Source of the DNA: Ancylobacter polymorphus
Lineage (GTDB): Bacteria > Pseudomonadota > Alphaproteobacteria > Rhizobiales > Xanthobacteraceae
Assembly: GCF_022836935.1 (NCBI RefSeq)
Contig: NZ_CP083240.1
Location: forward strand, 223,648-287,647
Direction of reading: 5' to 3'
Length of the DNA stretch: 64,000 nt
Shown here: positions 30,003 through 39,844 of the stretch, in pieces
How the letters are laid out: every line of letters starts with the position of its first letter
Position numbering within the stretch: position 1 is the first letter of the stretch
The notes under the pieces: generated by a model
The model's database searches: none
The model's input: only the letters and a program-made list of their open reading frames with translations
Told to the model about the DNA's origin: nothing
Program-made: the position numbers and the translations under genes

Positions 30003-30490
30003 GGCGGGAATGACGCCTGAGTTCGGACCTTCAGAAGCGGGTGATTGCGGCGCTGGAGGAAGGACTTTCGACCCGGAAGGCGGCTCGGCGCTTCCGGGTC
30101 GGAATCTCGACGGCAAGGACGTGGCGCCGTCGCTATCGGGAGAGCGGGAAGCGGCACGCAAGCAGGGCCAGCCGTCGCGCTCGAAGCTCAATCCGCATGA
30201 AGGTTACATCCTCAGCCTGATCGCCGAGGCACCTGACATCACGCTGGTTGAGATCGCCTGCCGATTAGCGGTTGAACATGGCGTTCTGGTAGGGCCGTCG
30301 ACGGTGTGGGTTGTTCCTCGACCGGCGCGGCATCACATGCAAGAAAGACGGCGCATGCGAGCGAGCAGCAGCATGCGGATGCCCTGCGCCACCCGCGTGC
30401 TGGTTCGACGGTCAACTCGACTTCGATCCCGAGCGGCTGATCTTCATCGACGACACGGCGCCGCCGACCAAGATGGCCCGCCTGTGCGCC
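30003..30490 (+). pseudogene. IS630-family transposase remnant
   Basis: Reading LQKRVIAALEEGLSTRKAAR then FRVGISTARTWRRRYRESGK, and after a frame change KLNPHEGYILSLIAEAPDIT, then after another FLDRRGITCKKDGACE and WFDGQLDFDPERLIFIDDT. The order and spacing match the HTH and first catalytic block of IS630 transposases. At least two frameshifts are present, and the C-terminal half is replaced by the IS110-type relic that begins near 30478. Confidence 0.75.
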
Positions 30491-31500
30491 AAAGCGGAAC
30501 GGCGTCCCATTCGCTCCGCGATGCAGGATGACGGCGAGTTTACGGGCGACCGCGACTCGCGCTCGCGCCATGCCACGGCGCTTGGCGATGGCCAGCCCCC
30601 AGGCCTTGAGGCTCGACCACTTCCGGCTGCACACGAGCAAGGGTGTGGCCGCCTCATAGAGGGTGGTACGGGTGAGTTCGTCACCACATCGGCTGATCTT
30701 GCCCTGGATATCGGTCTCACCGATTGGTAGCGCGCCGGCGTCAGGCCGAGATGCGCCCCGACGTCGCGCGAGCGTCGGAACCGCTCCGTCCGATCGATCG
30801 TCGCCCGGAAGGCCAGCCCGGTGATGGGGCTGACACTCGGCACGCTCATCAACTGCCGGCAGACGCTTTCCTTCCGAACCAGCTCGAGGACCTGCCTGGT
30901 CAGGCGCGCGAACTGTTCCAGCATGGTGGCGAGTATTCCGCAGCAGCGGCTCGACGAGTTCCATCGCCAGGGTATCGTCACCGGCGAGGGCGCGTACGCG
31001 TCCGGCAAAGGCCGCGCGGCTCGGCGTGCCGAGTTTGAGGCCGGCCTCCCGCAGCAGTGCCCGCACCACGTTCTCGATCGATCGCATCTCGTTCAGGATC
31101 GTGAGGCGCGCCACCAGCAGCGCGCACCACAGCCGGCACTGCTGGTTCTTGACGTGGACCTGGCGGTACCACCCGGTGCGCAAGATCTACGCCAGGGCTC
31201 GGGGCGTCGTTGCGATCGGTCTTGTTCGGCATCGTCTTCATCGCCGCGTTGGCCTGGCGCGTCTCGACGAAGATCGCCGGCAAGCCGGCCGCGCGCAGCC
31301 CGTCGTGAAGCCAGGCGGTCAGCGAACACGCCTCCAGCCCGACGCAGGCCAGCCCATTACTGAGCTCGCCTGCAGCACGGTTTGCGACGGCGCAGCGCGT
31401 GATCGGTGATCACGGCCATCCAACACGGGCGAGCGGCTGTCCGCCGTGAAGCATGAAGGTCTCCGTGCCGTCTGCCCGATGATCAGAATGGGTCTCAATA
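30478..31500 (-). pseudogene. IS110-family transposase remnant (second type)
   Basis: Minus-strand pieces in order: GLPAIFVETRQANAAMKTMPNK with TDRND (DEDD-type domain), SVPSVSPITGLAFRATID and RTERFRRSRDVGAHLGLTPA (C-terminal transposase domain), ETDIQGKISRCGDELTRT and LVCSRKWSSLKAWGLAIA. The frame shifts several times. It is unlike the three MNELSIIGLDL-type copies, so it is a different IS110 element. It abuts the IS630 remnant. Confidence 0.75.
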
Positions 31501-31505
31501 ACAAT

Positions 31506-31611
31506 CTGGCAATACCACATTGGCAAAGTCAGACAGCAAATCGCCTTTGCAGCGCGGATCGCGATTGACGCCCTCCCCCGGCAGTGTTAACTGGACAGAC
31601 CACTTTGGTCT
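31506..31611. promoter_or_regulatory. GntR-type operators, sites 2a and 2b, before the FAD oxidase
   Basis: Site 2a, ATACCA-CAT-TGGCAA (31512-31526), shares its left part and the preceding CTGGCA with site 1. Site 2b, AGACCA-CTT-TGGTCT (31597-31611), is a perfect 6+3+6 dyad 64 bp before the oxidase start. The pair suggests looping or cooperative binding by a GntR/FCD dimer. Confidence 0.6.
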
Positions 31612-31674
31612 ATCCATAAAAGTTGCCCCTCAAGCAAATGCTGTGAGAGGGGGCGCTGAAAGGGAAAATGTATA

Positions 31675-33276
31675 ATGTCAGACCGCAGGCTAAAGTTTTA
31701 TGCGTGGGGCTTTGAAGACGAAATCGTCGCGTTGGACGAAATAACCGCGATGGAAAAGAAGTGGGCGAAATATCTTGGAATCACTGAATTTAAGGTGACG
31801 CCGCCGCCAACGCTTGATGAGATCACTGTCTCCGCATCGCGCGTGAATCCGCCCGCCAGCCTTTTGCGTATCTGCACGACCGATAAGTATGAGCGATTGG
31901 CACACACTTATGGCAGCTCCGCACATGATTACTCGCGCGCTTTCCGCCGCGATTTCAGCAATCCGCCGGATGTTGTTGCTTATCCGCGTAATGAACGCGA
32001 CGTGCTCGATCTGCTGGACTGGTGCTCAAACGACAATATCGCCGTGACGCCTTACGGTGGCGGCTCGAGCGTTGTAGGCGGCGTGGAGCCGAGCCGCGAC
32101 ACCCGCTACGCGGGAACGTTGTCTCTCGACCTGCGCTATCTCAACCAAGTTCTAGAGATCGACAAAGAATCGGAGTGCGCTCGTGTTCAGGCCGGGATAT
32201 TCGGCCCGGAGCTTGAGCGTCAGCTCAAGCCGAGCGGCTTGACGATGCGTTTCTTCCTGCAGTCGTTTGAGTTCTCCACGCTCGGCGGCTGGATTGCTAC
32301 CCGCGCAGCCGGTCATTACGCCACCATCGCCACGCAGATCGACGACCACGTGCAGAGCATGCGGGTCGCCACGCCGTCGGGTATGTATGAATCGCGCCGC
32401 TTCCCTGTTTCCGGCGCAGGCCCGAACCCCGACCGCGTCTTTATCGGCTCGGAAGGCACTCTTGGCGTTATTACGGAGGCGTGGATTCGTCTGCGCAAGC
32501 GTCCGACTTATCGCAAGTCCGTGACTGTGAAGTTCGCGGACTTTTACAAGGGAGCCGATGCCGTTCGCGTTATTTCGCAGAGCGGTCTTTATCCGGCGAA
32601 CTGCCGTCTGATTGACGCTTTTGAAGCGGAGTTCAACGGCGCCGGCGACGGCGCGCATTCGATCCTCGTTCTCGGTTTCGAGTCGGCTGACCATCCCGTG
32701 GATCACCGGCTTGCCCGCGCGCTCGAAATCTGTGCCGATCACGGCGGAACGGCGGATGTGCCGGACGCTACGGAGAGCCACAAGGCTGGCTCGGCCGGCC
32801 AGTGGCGCGACACCTTCATCCGCGCGCCTTATTATCGCGAACACGCAATTGCGCGCGGCGTCATGCGCGAGACGTTCGAAACCTGCGTTACTTGGGATCG
32901 CTTCAAGGATTTCCATCAGAACTTCACCGAAGCAATGCGCAAGGCCGTGCAGGATGTAACGGGGCGTCCAGGAACAGCGAGCTGCCGCTTCACGCACATC
33001 TATCCGGATGGCCCGGCACCGTACTTCACTTATCACGGTTATGGCGATCACAATCGCTTAGTCGAGCAATTCTGGGATATAAAGCGAGCGATCTCATCTG
33101 CCATGGTGCGCTTTGGCGGTACCATTACCCATCATCATGCGCTCGGCCGTGACCATCGTGAATGGTACGACCGTGAGCGTCCGGAATTGTTTGCGAAGGC
33201 CTTCGAGGCGATGAAGTCGGAGCTCGATCCGCGCTGGATCTTGAACCCGGGGATTCATATCAACCCGCCGAAATAG
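31675..33276 (+). CDS. FAD-binding oxidase, alkylglycerone-phosphate-synthase-like
   Basis: 533-aa flavoprotein of the VAO/PCMH family. The FAD domain contains DVVAYPRNERDVLDLLDWC, TPYGGGSSVVGGVEPS, FEFSTLGGWIATRAAGHYA and GSEGTLGVITEAWIR. The C-terminal cap ends with GGTITHHHALGRDHREWYD, the His-rich motif of AGPS-type enzymes, and DPRWILNPG. Bacterial members oxidise 2-hydroxyacids or are of unknown substrate; true ether-lipid synthesis is unlikely here. It precedes a ketopantoate-reductase-like gene by 86 bp in an apparent operon ended by a terminator at 34480-34508. Two GntR-type operators lie upstream. Less GC-rich than the frc genes. Confidence 0.85.
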   Translation: MSDRRLKFYAWGFEDEIVALDEITAMEKKWAKYLGITEFKVTPPPTLDEITVSASRVNPPASLLRICTTDKYERLAHTYGSSAHDYSRAFRRDFSNPPDVVAYPRNERDVLDLLDWCSNDNIAVTPYGGGSSVVGGVEPSRDTRYAGTLSLDLRYLNQVLEIDKESECARVQAGIFGPELERQLKPSGLTMRFFLQSFEFSTLGGWIATRAAGHYATIATQIDDHVQSMRVATPSGMYESRRFPVSGAGPNPDRVFIGSEGTLGVITEAWIRLRKRPTYRKSVTVKFADFYKGADAVRVISQSGLYPANCRLIDAFEAEFNGAGDGAHSILVLGFESADHPVDHRLARALEICADHGGTADVPDATESHKAGSAGQWRDTFIRAPYYREHAIARGVMRETFETCVTWDRFKDFHQNFTEAMRKAVQDVTGRPGTASCRFTHIYPDGPAPYFTYHGYGDHNRLVEQFWDIKRAISSAMVRFGGTITHHHALGRDHREWYDRERPELFAKAFEAMKSELDPRWILNPGIHINPPK

Positions 33277-33362
33277 GCGCCATTGGTAGACCGGCGAGCG
33301 TCAGAGGCAGTCAATCCCTCCCTACGATGTAATTACAGACGTAAGAAAGCCAAGGTACTGCT

Positions 33363-34433
33363 ATGTCCACCAGGATACTTATTTTTGGAGCGTCCTACGG
33401 GTCGCTGCTCGCTACCAAACTTGCGTTGGCGGGCCATCATGTCGATCTTCTGTGCCTACCGGCTGAAGCTGACATCATTAATTCCGAAGGCACGATCGTC
33501 CACCTTCCCGTACGCACGGAGAATGGGCCAGATCAGGTAGAAATCCGGTCGCGCACGCTGAAAGGCGAGATTGCTGCGATCACGCCGGAAAACTGCGACC
33601 CGCGGGCCTATGATCTCCTCGGTCTTGCAATGCAGGAGCCGCAGTACGGTCACCCCGCTATTCGCGACCTGCTCGACACGGCAGCGAAGGGCCGCAAGCC
33701 GTGCATGTCGATCATGAATATGCCGCCGCTGCCCTATCTTGCTCGCATTCCGGGACTCGAGGTGGGGAAATTGCGACATTGTTTTACCAAGCCCGAGGTG
33801 TGGGACAGTTTCGATCCTGCCTATCTCACGCTCTGCAGCCCCGACCCGCAGGCTTTCCGCCCGCCGGAGAGAAAGCCGAACGTGCTGCAGGTCACGCTGC
33901 CGACGAATTTTAAGGCGGCGCGCTTCGAATCCAACGATCTGACAGCGATGTTGCGTGGCATTGGCGAAAGCGTCGACGCCATTCGCTATCTGCACACCGG
34001 CAAGGAAATCGAGCTTCCGGTTAAGCTTAAAGTGCACGACTCGATTTTCATTCCGCTTGCGAAATGGGCGATGCTGCTCACTGGCAATTATCGCTGTGTT
34101 CAGAGAGACGGCACGCGATCGATCCGTGATGCAGTCTTTGCCGATGTCGGACAGTCCAGGTCCGTCTATGAGTGGGTGCAGAAGGTCTGCATCGCAGTGG
34201 GTGCGGCGTCGGAAGACATGGTTCCGTTTGAGAAATACGCGCGTGCCGCGGAAGGACTGACGAAGCCGTCCTCGGCTGCGCGTGCATTGTTCGCCGGTGC
34301 GCCGAGCATCGAGCGCGTCGATCTACTGGTTCAGGGCATCGCGGCTCAGGTAGGTCTGAAAAATACCCTGGTGGATGAGACGGTCGATCTCGTCAGTTCG
34401 CGGCTTGAACTAAACGCTCATAAAGCCGCCTGA
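33363..34433 (+). CDS. Ketopantoate-reductase-like NAD(P)-dependent enzyme
   Basis: 356-aa protein with an N-terminal Rossmann motif ILIFGASYGSLLATKLALAG, diverged from the GxGxxG of PanE. The long all-helical C-terminal half (for example KVHDSIFIPLAKWAMLLTGN and TKPSSAARALFAGA) resembles the ketopantoate reductase/opine dehydrogenase clan. It is probably an oxidoreductase acting on a 2-keto or 2-hydroxy acid, cotranscribed with the FAD oxidase. A strong terminator follows, so this pair is a self-contained unit. A pantothenate role is unlikely in this context. Substrate unknown. Confidence 0.65.
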   Translation: MSTRILIFGASYGSLLATKLALAGHHVDLLCLPAEADIINSEGTIVHLPVRTENGPDQVEIRSRTLKGEIAAITPENCDPRAYDLLGLAMQEPQYGHPAIRDLLDTAAKGRKPCMSIMNMPPLPYLARIPGLEVGKLRHCFTKPEVWDSFDPAYLTLCSPDPQAFRPPERKPNVLQVTLPTNFKAARFESNDLTAMLRGIGESVDAIRYLHTGKEIELPVKLKVHDSIFIPLAKWAMLLTGNYRCVQRDGTRSIRDAVFADVGQSRSVYEWVQKVCIAVGAASEDMVPFEKYARAAEGLTKPSSAARALFAGAPSIERVDLLVQGIAAQVGLKNTLVDETVDLVSSRLELNAHKAA

Positions 34434-34479
34434 CTCTTATTAGGACCCGTGTTCGGCCACCCCTCCCGACGGCAACTCT

Positions 34480-34508
34480 GCGCCCCGTCTTTGACGGGGC
34501 GCTTTTTT
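34480..34508 (+). terminator. Rho-independent terminator after the oxidase-reductase pair
   Basis: GCGCCCCGTC (34480-34489) pairs perfectly with GACGGGGCGC (34493-34502) over a TTT loop and is followed by six T. It separates the oxidase operon from gntR. Confidence 0.92.
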
Positions 34509-34583
34509 GTCTACAGTCCAGCGTGCGAGCGCTTTTCCAAGGGTAAGCGAGACTTCCCCTCGTCGCATTTTGGCTTCATCGCC

Positions 34584-34604
34584 ATACCATATTGGTATTA
34601 CCAA
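34584..34604. promoter_or_regulatory. GntR-type operator, site 3, before gntR
   Basis: ATACCA-TAT-TGGTAT (34584-34598) is a perfect dyad, overlapped by a second dyad TTGGTA-T-TACCAA (34592-34604), the classic FCD-type arrangement. It lies 86 bp before the regulator's ATG, indicating autoregulation. Confidence 0.75.
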
Positions 34605-34683
34605 CCGCGACTTGATACGATGCCAGAGAATGATGCTGTCCAAATCGGTCAGCGTGCTGAACCATATGAGAGGAATGTAGCAA

Positions 34684-35421
34684 ATGCAGCAGGCTTCGTT
34701 GGTTGCCATCGGCAATATAATGTCCCTTGTGCGTGCGAAGCGCATCCAAGCTGGTGAGCGGCTGCCATCCGAGCGCGATCTCGCTGAGCGTTTCGATATG
34801 AGCCGTGGCGTCGTTCGCGAGGCGCTGGCGACTCTCGAAGTCATGAGATTTATCGAGCGCCGCCCTAACTCCGGTATTTATCTGCGGGACACAGAAGTCG
34901 AAGGCAGTTTTGAAGCACTCGTGCTGCAGGCTCATCTTGGCCTGCCGCTCAAGACGTCCGAAATCGTGCAGGCGCTTGAATTGAGACGCATCATGGAGGT
35001 ACAGGCAATCCGACTTGCGTGCGAACGTGCGACTTCAAAGGATTTAAGGACTATCCGATCAATTCTGGAAGAAGCTGACAGGCGAATCGAAGAGGGGAGG
35101 ACGATAGAAGCAGAAGATCAGAGCTTTCATCTTGCTATTGTCGCCGCCACCAAAAATGAGGTTTTTCTACGCGTCGTGAACGCTTTTTATGAGGTTTCTC
35201 GTCATAGACGCAACGTGTACTTCAGGAGTCTCGAACAATCGGCTGTTTCGAGCCGCGATCATTACAAAATCTATGAAGGACTAGAAAAGAGAGATGCGAA
35301 TGCCGCTGCCCAAGCAATGGAACAGCATCTCCTGAGCGCAGCAGCGCATTGGAAGGAACTGCTAGCCGCAAGCCCGCGCCAGCTCAAGCAGTTTGGTCAG
35401 AGAGTCTCGGGAACAGATTGA
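34684..35421 (+). CDS. GntR-family regulator, FCD (FadR-like) subfamily
   Basis: 245 aa. N-terminal winged HTH (about residues 15-75): RIQAGERLPSERDLAERF, then MSRGVVREALATLEVMRFIE. The C-terminal FCD domain (about 95-230) retains the metal/ligand His pattern in DQSFHLAI, RDHYKIYEGLE and AMEQHLLSA. FCD regulators bind small carboxylates. The operator-like dyad in front of it also occurs before the hexapeptide-protein, FAD-oxidase and frc genes, so it is the probable master regulator of the island. The effector is probably the transported or oxidised acid. Confidence 0.93.
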   Translation: MQQASLVAIGNIMSLVRAKRIQAGERLPSERDLAERFDMSRGVVREALATLEVMRFIERRPNSGIYLRDTEVEGSFEALVLQAHLGLPLKTSEIVQALELRRIMEVQAIRLACERATSKDLRTIRSILEEADRRIEEGRTIEAEDQSFHLAIVAATKNEVFLRVVNAFYEVSRHRRNVYFRSLEQSAVSSRDHYKIYEGLEKRDANAAAQAMEQHLLSAAAHWKELLAASPRQLKQFGQRVSGTD

Positions 35422-35559
35422 GCGCCAAGCGCTCCAGCACTGTCGCCAACACACCACATAACAGAACGTGACTGTAAAATTATGGATAGTCAATACAGAA
35501 AAGCCATCACACAGCATGCCCGACCTTGTCTGGCGCAGCCGGATACATGCCACGGCATC

Positions 35560-35783
35560 TGACCTAGGTGTTCAGTCCGCCCGCCAGCGAACGAAGCGGT
35601 TGTAGAGAGTAGTGCGCGGGCCGTAGCGCTCTGGTACGCCCGCCACGGCGCCCCGGTGCGAAACCGCCAGAGAATGCCGTTGATTACCCGGCGGTCATCC
35701 ACTCGTGCGACCCCGCGCGGCATATTCGGCAGCAGCGGGGCGGTGATCCCCCATTTCTCATCGGTCAGTGCGTGCCGGCGCAT
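35560..35783 (-). pseudogene. IS5-family transposase N-terminal remnant
   Basis: The minus strand reads MRRHALTDEKWGITAPLLPN, then MPRGVARVDDRRVINGILWR and FRTGAPWR, the well-known start of IS5-type (DUF4096) transposases. The following residues fall out of frame and the catalytic domain is missing. It separates gntR from its site 4 and the frc genes. Confidence 0.8.
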
Positions 35784-35884
35784 CACTCTCTCCCATATCG
35801 GGAGACCATGAATTGCGCCGCCAGTCCGCCGCAAATTTATGTGGCCACCGCCTAGTGGCAAATAAGAACCTTTTAAGTGGCGAA

Positions 35885-35907
35885 AATTGGTTATACCATA
35901 TTGGTAC
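35885..35907. promoter_or_regulatory. GntR-type operator, site 4, before the frc genes
   Basis: ATACCA-TAT-TGGTAC (35893-35907) sits 38 bp before the first frc start and is preceded by TTGGTT. Read on the other strand, site 3 has the same TTGGTWATACCA order, so sites 3 and 4 match over about 20 bp. Confidence 0.7.
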
Positions 35908-35945
35908 TCTTTCCTAGAACCAGTTTGATACGTCAGGAACTCAGC

Positions 35946-37223
35946 ATGGCCAAGGCTTTGGACGGTGTTCGCGTCCTCGATTTTACTCATGTTCAGTCCG
36001 GCCCCACCTGCACGCAGCTTTTGGCGTGGTTCGGGGCGGACGTGATCAAGGTCGAGCGTCCCGGCGAGGGTGACGTCACCCGCGCCCAGCTTCGTGACGT
36101 CCCCAATGCGGATAGCCTGTATTTCACGATGCTGAACTCCAATAAGCGCTCGATCACGCTCGACACCAAGAATCCCGAGGGCAAGAAAGTGCTCGAGGAG
36201 CTGGTGAAGGCCTGCGACGTGATGGTCGAGAACTTCGCGCCCGGCGCGCTCGACCGCATGGGCTTCAGCTGGGAGCGCATCCAGGAGCTCAACCCGCGCA
36301 TCATCCTCGCCTCGGTGAAGGGCTTCGGCCCCGGCCCGTTCGAAGACTGCAAGGTCTATGAGAACGTCGCCCAGTGCACCGGCGGCTCGGCCTCGACCAC
36401 GGGCTTTCGCGACGGCCTGCCGCTGGTCACCGCCGCGCAGATCGGCGATTCCGGCACCGGCCTGCACCTCGCGCTCGGCATCGTCACCGCGCTCTACCAG
36501 CGCACGCTGACCGGCCGCGGCCAGAAGGTGCTCTGCGCCATGCAGGACGCCGTGCTCAATTTCTGCCGCGTCAAGCTGCGCGACCAGCAGCGCCTGGAGC
36601 GCGGACCCTTGCGCGAATACAGCCAGTTCGGCGAGGGCATCCCGTTCGGCGAGGCCGTGCCGCGCGCCGGCAACGACTCCGGCGGCGGCCAGCCCGGCCG
36701 CATCCTCAAGTGCAAGGGCTGGGAGACCGATCCCAACGCCTACATCTATTTCATCACCCAGGCCCCGGTCTGGGAGAAGATCTGCGACGTCATCCACGAG
36801 CCCGAGTGGAAGACCGACCCGAACTACGCCACGCCGGCGGCGCGCCTGCCGCATCTCAACGAGATCTTCACCCGCATCGAGGCGTGGACCATGGCCCACA
36901 CCAAGTTCGAGGCGATGGAGATCCTCAACAATCTCGACATCCCGTGCGGCCCGGTGCTCTCCATGAAGGAGATCGCCGAGGACCAGTCGCTCTATGCGAC
37001 CGGCACGCTGGTCGAGGTCGATCATCCGGTCCGCGGCAAGTACCTGACGGTCGGCAACCCGATCAAGCTCTCCGACAATGACGTGGCCGTGGAGCGCTCG
37101 CCGCTGCTCGGCGAGCACACGGAGGAGATCCTCGCCGACGTGCTCGGCGTCGGCGGCGACGAGATCGCTCGCATCAAGGCCTCGGGCGCGGTCGGCCAGG
37201 CGGTTCGCCCCGCGGCGGAATGA
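35946..37223 (+). CDS. CaiB/BaiF (formyl-CoA transferase-like) CoA transferase, first copy
   Basis: 425-aa class III CoA transferase closely resembling Frc. FTHVQSGP (Gln17) and the catalytic Asp168 in IGDSGTG are present. The flexible glycine loop is SGGGQPG rather than the GGGGQ of Frc, and residue 48 is Gln, where as I recall Oxalobacter Frc has Trp. So the acceptor may not be oxalate. The ATG at 35946 gives the normal length. Very GC-rich codon use, unlike the preceding gntR. Behind GntR operator site 4 and 136 bp before a second copy. Confidence 0.88.
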   Translation: MAKALDGVRVLDFTHVQSGPTCTQLLAWFGADVIKVERPGEGDVTRAQLRDVPNADSLYFTMLNSNKRSITLDTKNPEGKKVLEELVKACDVMVENFAPGALDRMGFSWERIQELNPRIILASVKGFGPGPFEDCKVYENVAQCTGGSASTTGFRDGLPLVTAAQIGDSGTGLHLALGIVTALYQRTLTGRGQKVLCAMQDAVLNFCRVKLRDQQRLERGPLREYSQFGEGIPFGEAVPRAGNDSGGGQPGRILKCKGWETDPNAYIYFITQAPVWEKICDVIHEPEWKTDPNYATPAARLPHLNEIFTRIEAWTMAHTKFEAMEILNNLDIPCGPVLSMKEIAEDQSLYATGTLVEVDHPVRGKYLTVGNPIKLSDNDVAVERSPLLGEHTEEILADVLGVGGDEIARIKASGAVGQAVRPAAE

Positions 37224-37359
37224 GATTTCGCGGCGCCGTTGTGCGGCGCCCTCATCGAGAAGACCCGCCGGGCAGAGGCGAAAGCCATGTCCGGCGGCAT
37301 GCCGGGCCAGGGTGAGCCTCCGTCCGGACGGTTAACGCTTAGAAGGGAAGTCGACCGAG

Positions 37360-38610
37360 ATGTCTAAGCCGCTCGAAGGTATAAAGATCATCGATTTCAC
37401 GCACGTCCAGGCCGGTCCCGCCTGCACGCAGCTCCTCGCCTGGTTCGGCGCCGATGTGATCAAGGTCGAGCGCCCCGGTGCGGGCGACGTCACGCGCAAC
37501 CAGCTGCGCCATGTGAAGGACGCCGACGCGCTGTACTTCACCATGCTGAACTCCAACAAGCGCTCGCTGACGCTCGACACCAAGACGGCGCAGGGCAAGG
37601 AAGTCCTGACCAAGCTCATCCAGGAATCGGACGTCATGGTCGAGAATTTCGGCCCCGGCGCGCTGGACCGCATGGGCTTCACCTGGGAGCACATCCAGTC
37701 GCTCAACCCGGGCATGATCCTCGCCTCGGTGAAGGGCTTCTCGGAAGGCCACGCCTATGAGGACCTGAAGGTCTACGAGAACGTCGCGCAGTGCGCGGGC
37801 GGCGCCGCGTCCACCACCGGCTTCTGGGATGGCCCGCCGACCGTCTCCGCCGCGGCGCTCGGTGACTCCAACACCGGCATGCACCTCGCCATCGGCATCC
37901 TCACGGCGCTGCACCAGAAGATCAAGACCGGCAAGGGCCAGAAGGTCGCCGTGTCGATGCAGGATTCGGTGCTGAACCTCTGCCGCGTCAAGCTGCGCGA
38001 CCAGCAGCGCCTCGACGCGCTCGGCTATCTCGAGGAATATCCGCAGTACCCGCATGGCGAGTTCTCGGACGTGGTTCCGCGCGGCGGCAATGCCGGCGGC
38101 GGCGGCCAGCCGGGCTGGGTGCTGAAGTGCAAGGGCTGGGAGACCGACCCGAACGCCTATATCTACTTCACCATCCAGGGCCATGCCTGGGCGCCGATCT
38201 GCAAGGCGCTGGGCAAGCCGGAATGGATCGACGACCCGGCCTACAACACCGCCGAGGCCCGCCAGGACAAGATCTTCGACATCTTCGCCTTCATCGAGTC
38301 CTGGCTCGCCGACAAGACGAAGTTCGAGGCCATCGACATCCTGCGCAAGTTCGACATCCCCTGCGCGCCGGTGCTGTCGATGAAGGAGATCGCCAACGAC
38401 CCGTCGCTGCGTGCCAGCGGCACCGTGGTCGAGGTCGATCACCCCAAGCTCGGCAAGTACCTGACGGTGGGCTCGCCGATCAAGTTCTCCGACGTGCAGG
38501 TGGAAGTGACCGCCTCGCCGCTGCTCGGCCAGCACACCAATGAGGTGCTCGCCCAACTCGGCTATTCGCAGGAAGAGATCTCCGCGATGCACGACGCGAA
38601 GGCGGTCTGA
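37360..38610 (+). CDS. frc: Formyl-CoA:oxalate CoA-transferase-like, second copy
   Basis: 416-aa class III CoA transferase. Gln17 (FTHVQAGP), catalytic Asp169 (ALGDSNTG) and the glycine loop [10 protein letters not shown] all agree with formyl-CoA transferase. Frc moves CoA from formyl-CoA to oxalate; oxalyl-CoA decarboxylase then regenerates formyl-CoA. No oxc gene follows: a terminator and an IS110 relic come next. The two tandem copies differ throughout, so the duplication is old or the pair was inherited together. It may still serve oxalate use if oxc lies elsewhere, or another dicarboxylate. Confidence 0.9.
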   Translation: MSKPLEGIKIIDFTHVQAGPACTQLLAWFGADVIKVERPGAGDVTRNQLRHVKDADALYFTMLNSNKRSLTLDTKTAQGKEVLTKLIQESDVMVENFGPGALDRMGFTWEHIQSLNPGMILASVKGFSEGHAYEDLKVYENVAQCAGGAASTTGFWDGPPTVSAAALGDSNTGMHLAIGILTALHQKIKTGKGQKVAVSMQDSVLNLCRVKLRDQQRLDALGYLEEYPQYPHGEFSDVVPRGGNAGGGGQPGWVLKCKGWETDPNAYIYFTIQGHAWAPICKALGKPEWIDDPAYNTAEARQDKIFDIFAFIESWLADKTKFEAIDILRKFDIPCAPVLSMKEIANDPSLRASGTVVEVDHPKLGKYLTVGSPIKFSDVQVEVTASPLLGQHTNEVLAQLGYSQEEISAMHDAKAV

Positions 38611-38783
38611 TCCGTCTCGCACGGGTGGCGCCTCGGCGCCGCCCATCCGCGGGCAGCCGCGGAACCGATCGGCCCTCCCGGGCATAGCCTTGCGACATGA
38701 ACGCTTGGCGGACGGGAGCCGCCTCCGAGCCTCCCGGAGCCGATACGAAGGGTTTTCCCGACGTTAGGTTCCTCCTAGGCGAC

Positions 38784-38815
38784 TGCCGGCGCCCGAAAGA
38801 GCGCCGGCATTTTTT
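38784..38815 (+). terminator. Rho-independent terminator after frc
   Basis: TGCCGGCGC (38784-38792) pairs perfectly with GCGCCGGCA (38801-38809), followed by TTTTTT. It closes the two-gene frc operon about 170 bp after the stop. Confidence 0.9.
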
Positions 38816-38819
38816 GTGC

Positions 38820-39831
38820 CTGCGCCAGATGTCGCTGATTGAGTCGCTTCATCAGATCACAAGCCTTTATCCGGCCCCGCTGCCAATACAAGAACGGACG
38901 GCTCGGACACCAGGGATGCCCCGGCAGCCTGAGGGTCGTCACGGAATGGTCCCACTCCGCAGGCGAACTGAGATGGTCGAGGCGGCATCGCCATCGCCGG
39001 CGCAAACGCCTCGATGGCCATGGCCGTCACCGGTCCTATGCCGGGCATGGTCATCAACCGGGACGTTCTGGTCGCTTGCGCAGCTTCATCCCGAAGTGCC
39101 TTTTCGAGCGTGGCGATCCTCAGCGACAAGAGCTCGATCTATTCGAGATAGAGCGGTTTCCATGACGAGCAGGTCGATGCCGGACGCTGTGTCTTCAACG
39201 GTGTCGGCGAAGGTCCTCAAGTTCAGCACGCCTTCCGGCGCGATGGTTCCGTGCTCGGCGAGGTGCCCGCGCAAGGCATCGATTAACTGGGTGCGTTGAC
39301 AGACGAAGAGATCGCGCGTTCAGAAAAACCATGGCGCCGGCCTGCTGCGTGGTCGTCTTGGCCATCACAAAGCGCATCGTCGGCCTATCGGCCGCCTCCG
39401 CGATCGCTTCGGCATCGGCCGCATCGTTCTTCTGACGCTTGGCGAAGGCTTGACGTAGGCCGGAGGAATGAGGCGGACCTCATGACCGATCCCACCAATC
39501 TCACGCCCCGAATAGTGGGCTGTCGCGCAGGCTTCCATCGCCCCCACACAACGGCGGTTGATTGGACAGGAATGTCCGCAGCTGATGGCGTGAAGGCTTC
39601 CGGCGAAAGGCCACGCTCCCGTCGGCACGTGCGCCGTGAAGCTGAAAGACCCGTTTTGCAAGGTCCAGACCGACAATGCTAAGCTCGTTCATCGATGCCG
39701 CCTCCTCATTGTGACGTTGTTGCAAACACCACTCTGGCACACTCGATGCCATCGGGAGGGGGCATCCATTCCATCACTTCTCAATGGAGAAAACCGCTCT
39801 TGGCAGGCCCATTTTCAATGGAGATCAACAC
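38820..39831 (-). pseudogene. IS110-family element, copy 2, nearly full length but frameshifted
   Basis: The minus strand starts MNELSIVGLDLAKRVFQLHG at 39692 and runs through the N-terminal catalytic domain. After several frame changes it reaches AEHGTIAPEGVLNLRTFADT and SRLMTMPGIGPVTAMAIEAF (C-terminal transposase domain). A 139-bp leader (39693-39831) precedes the ATG. It is the longest of three related copies (24898, 38820, 58023) and is inserted between the frc terminator and the end of the ABC operon. Confidence 0.8.
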
Positions 39832-39844
39832 GAATATGATTAGA

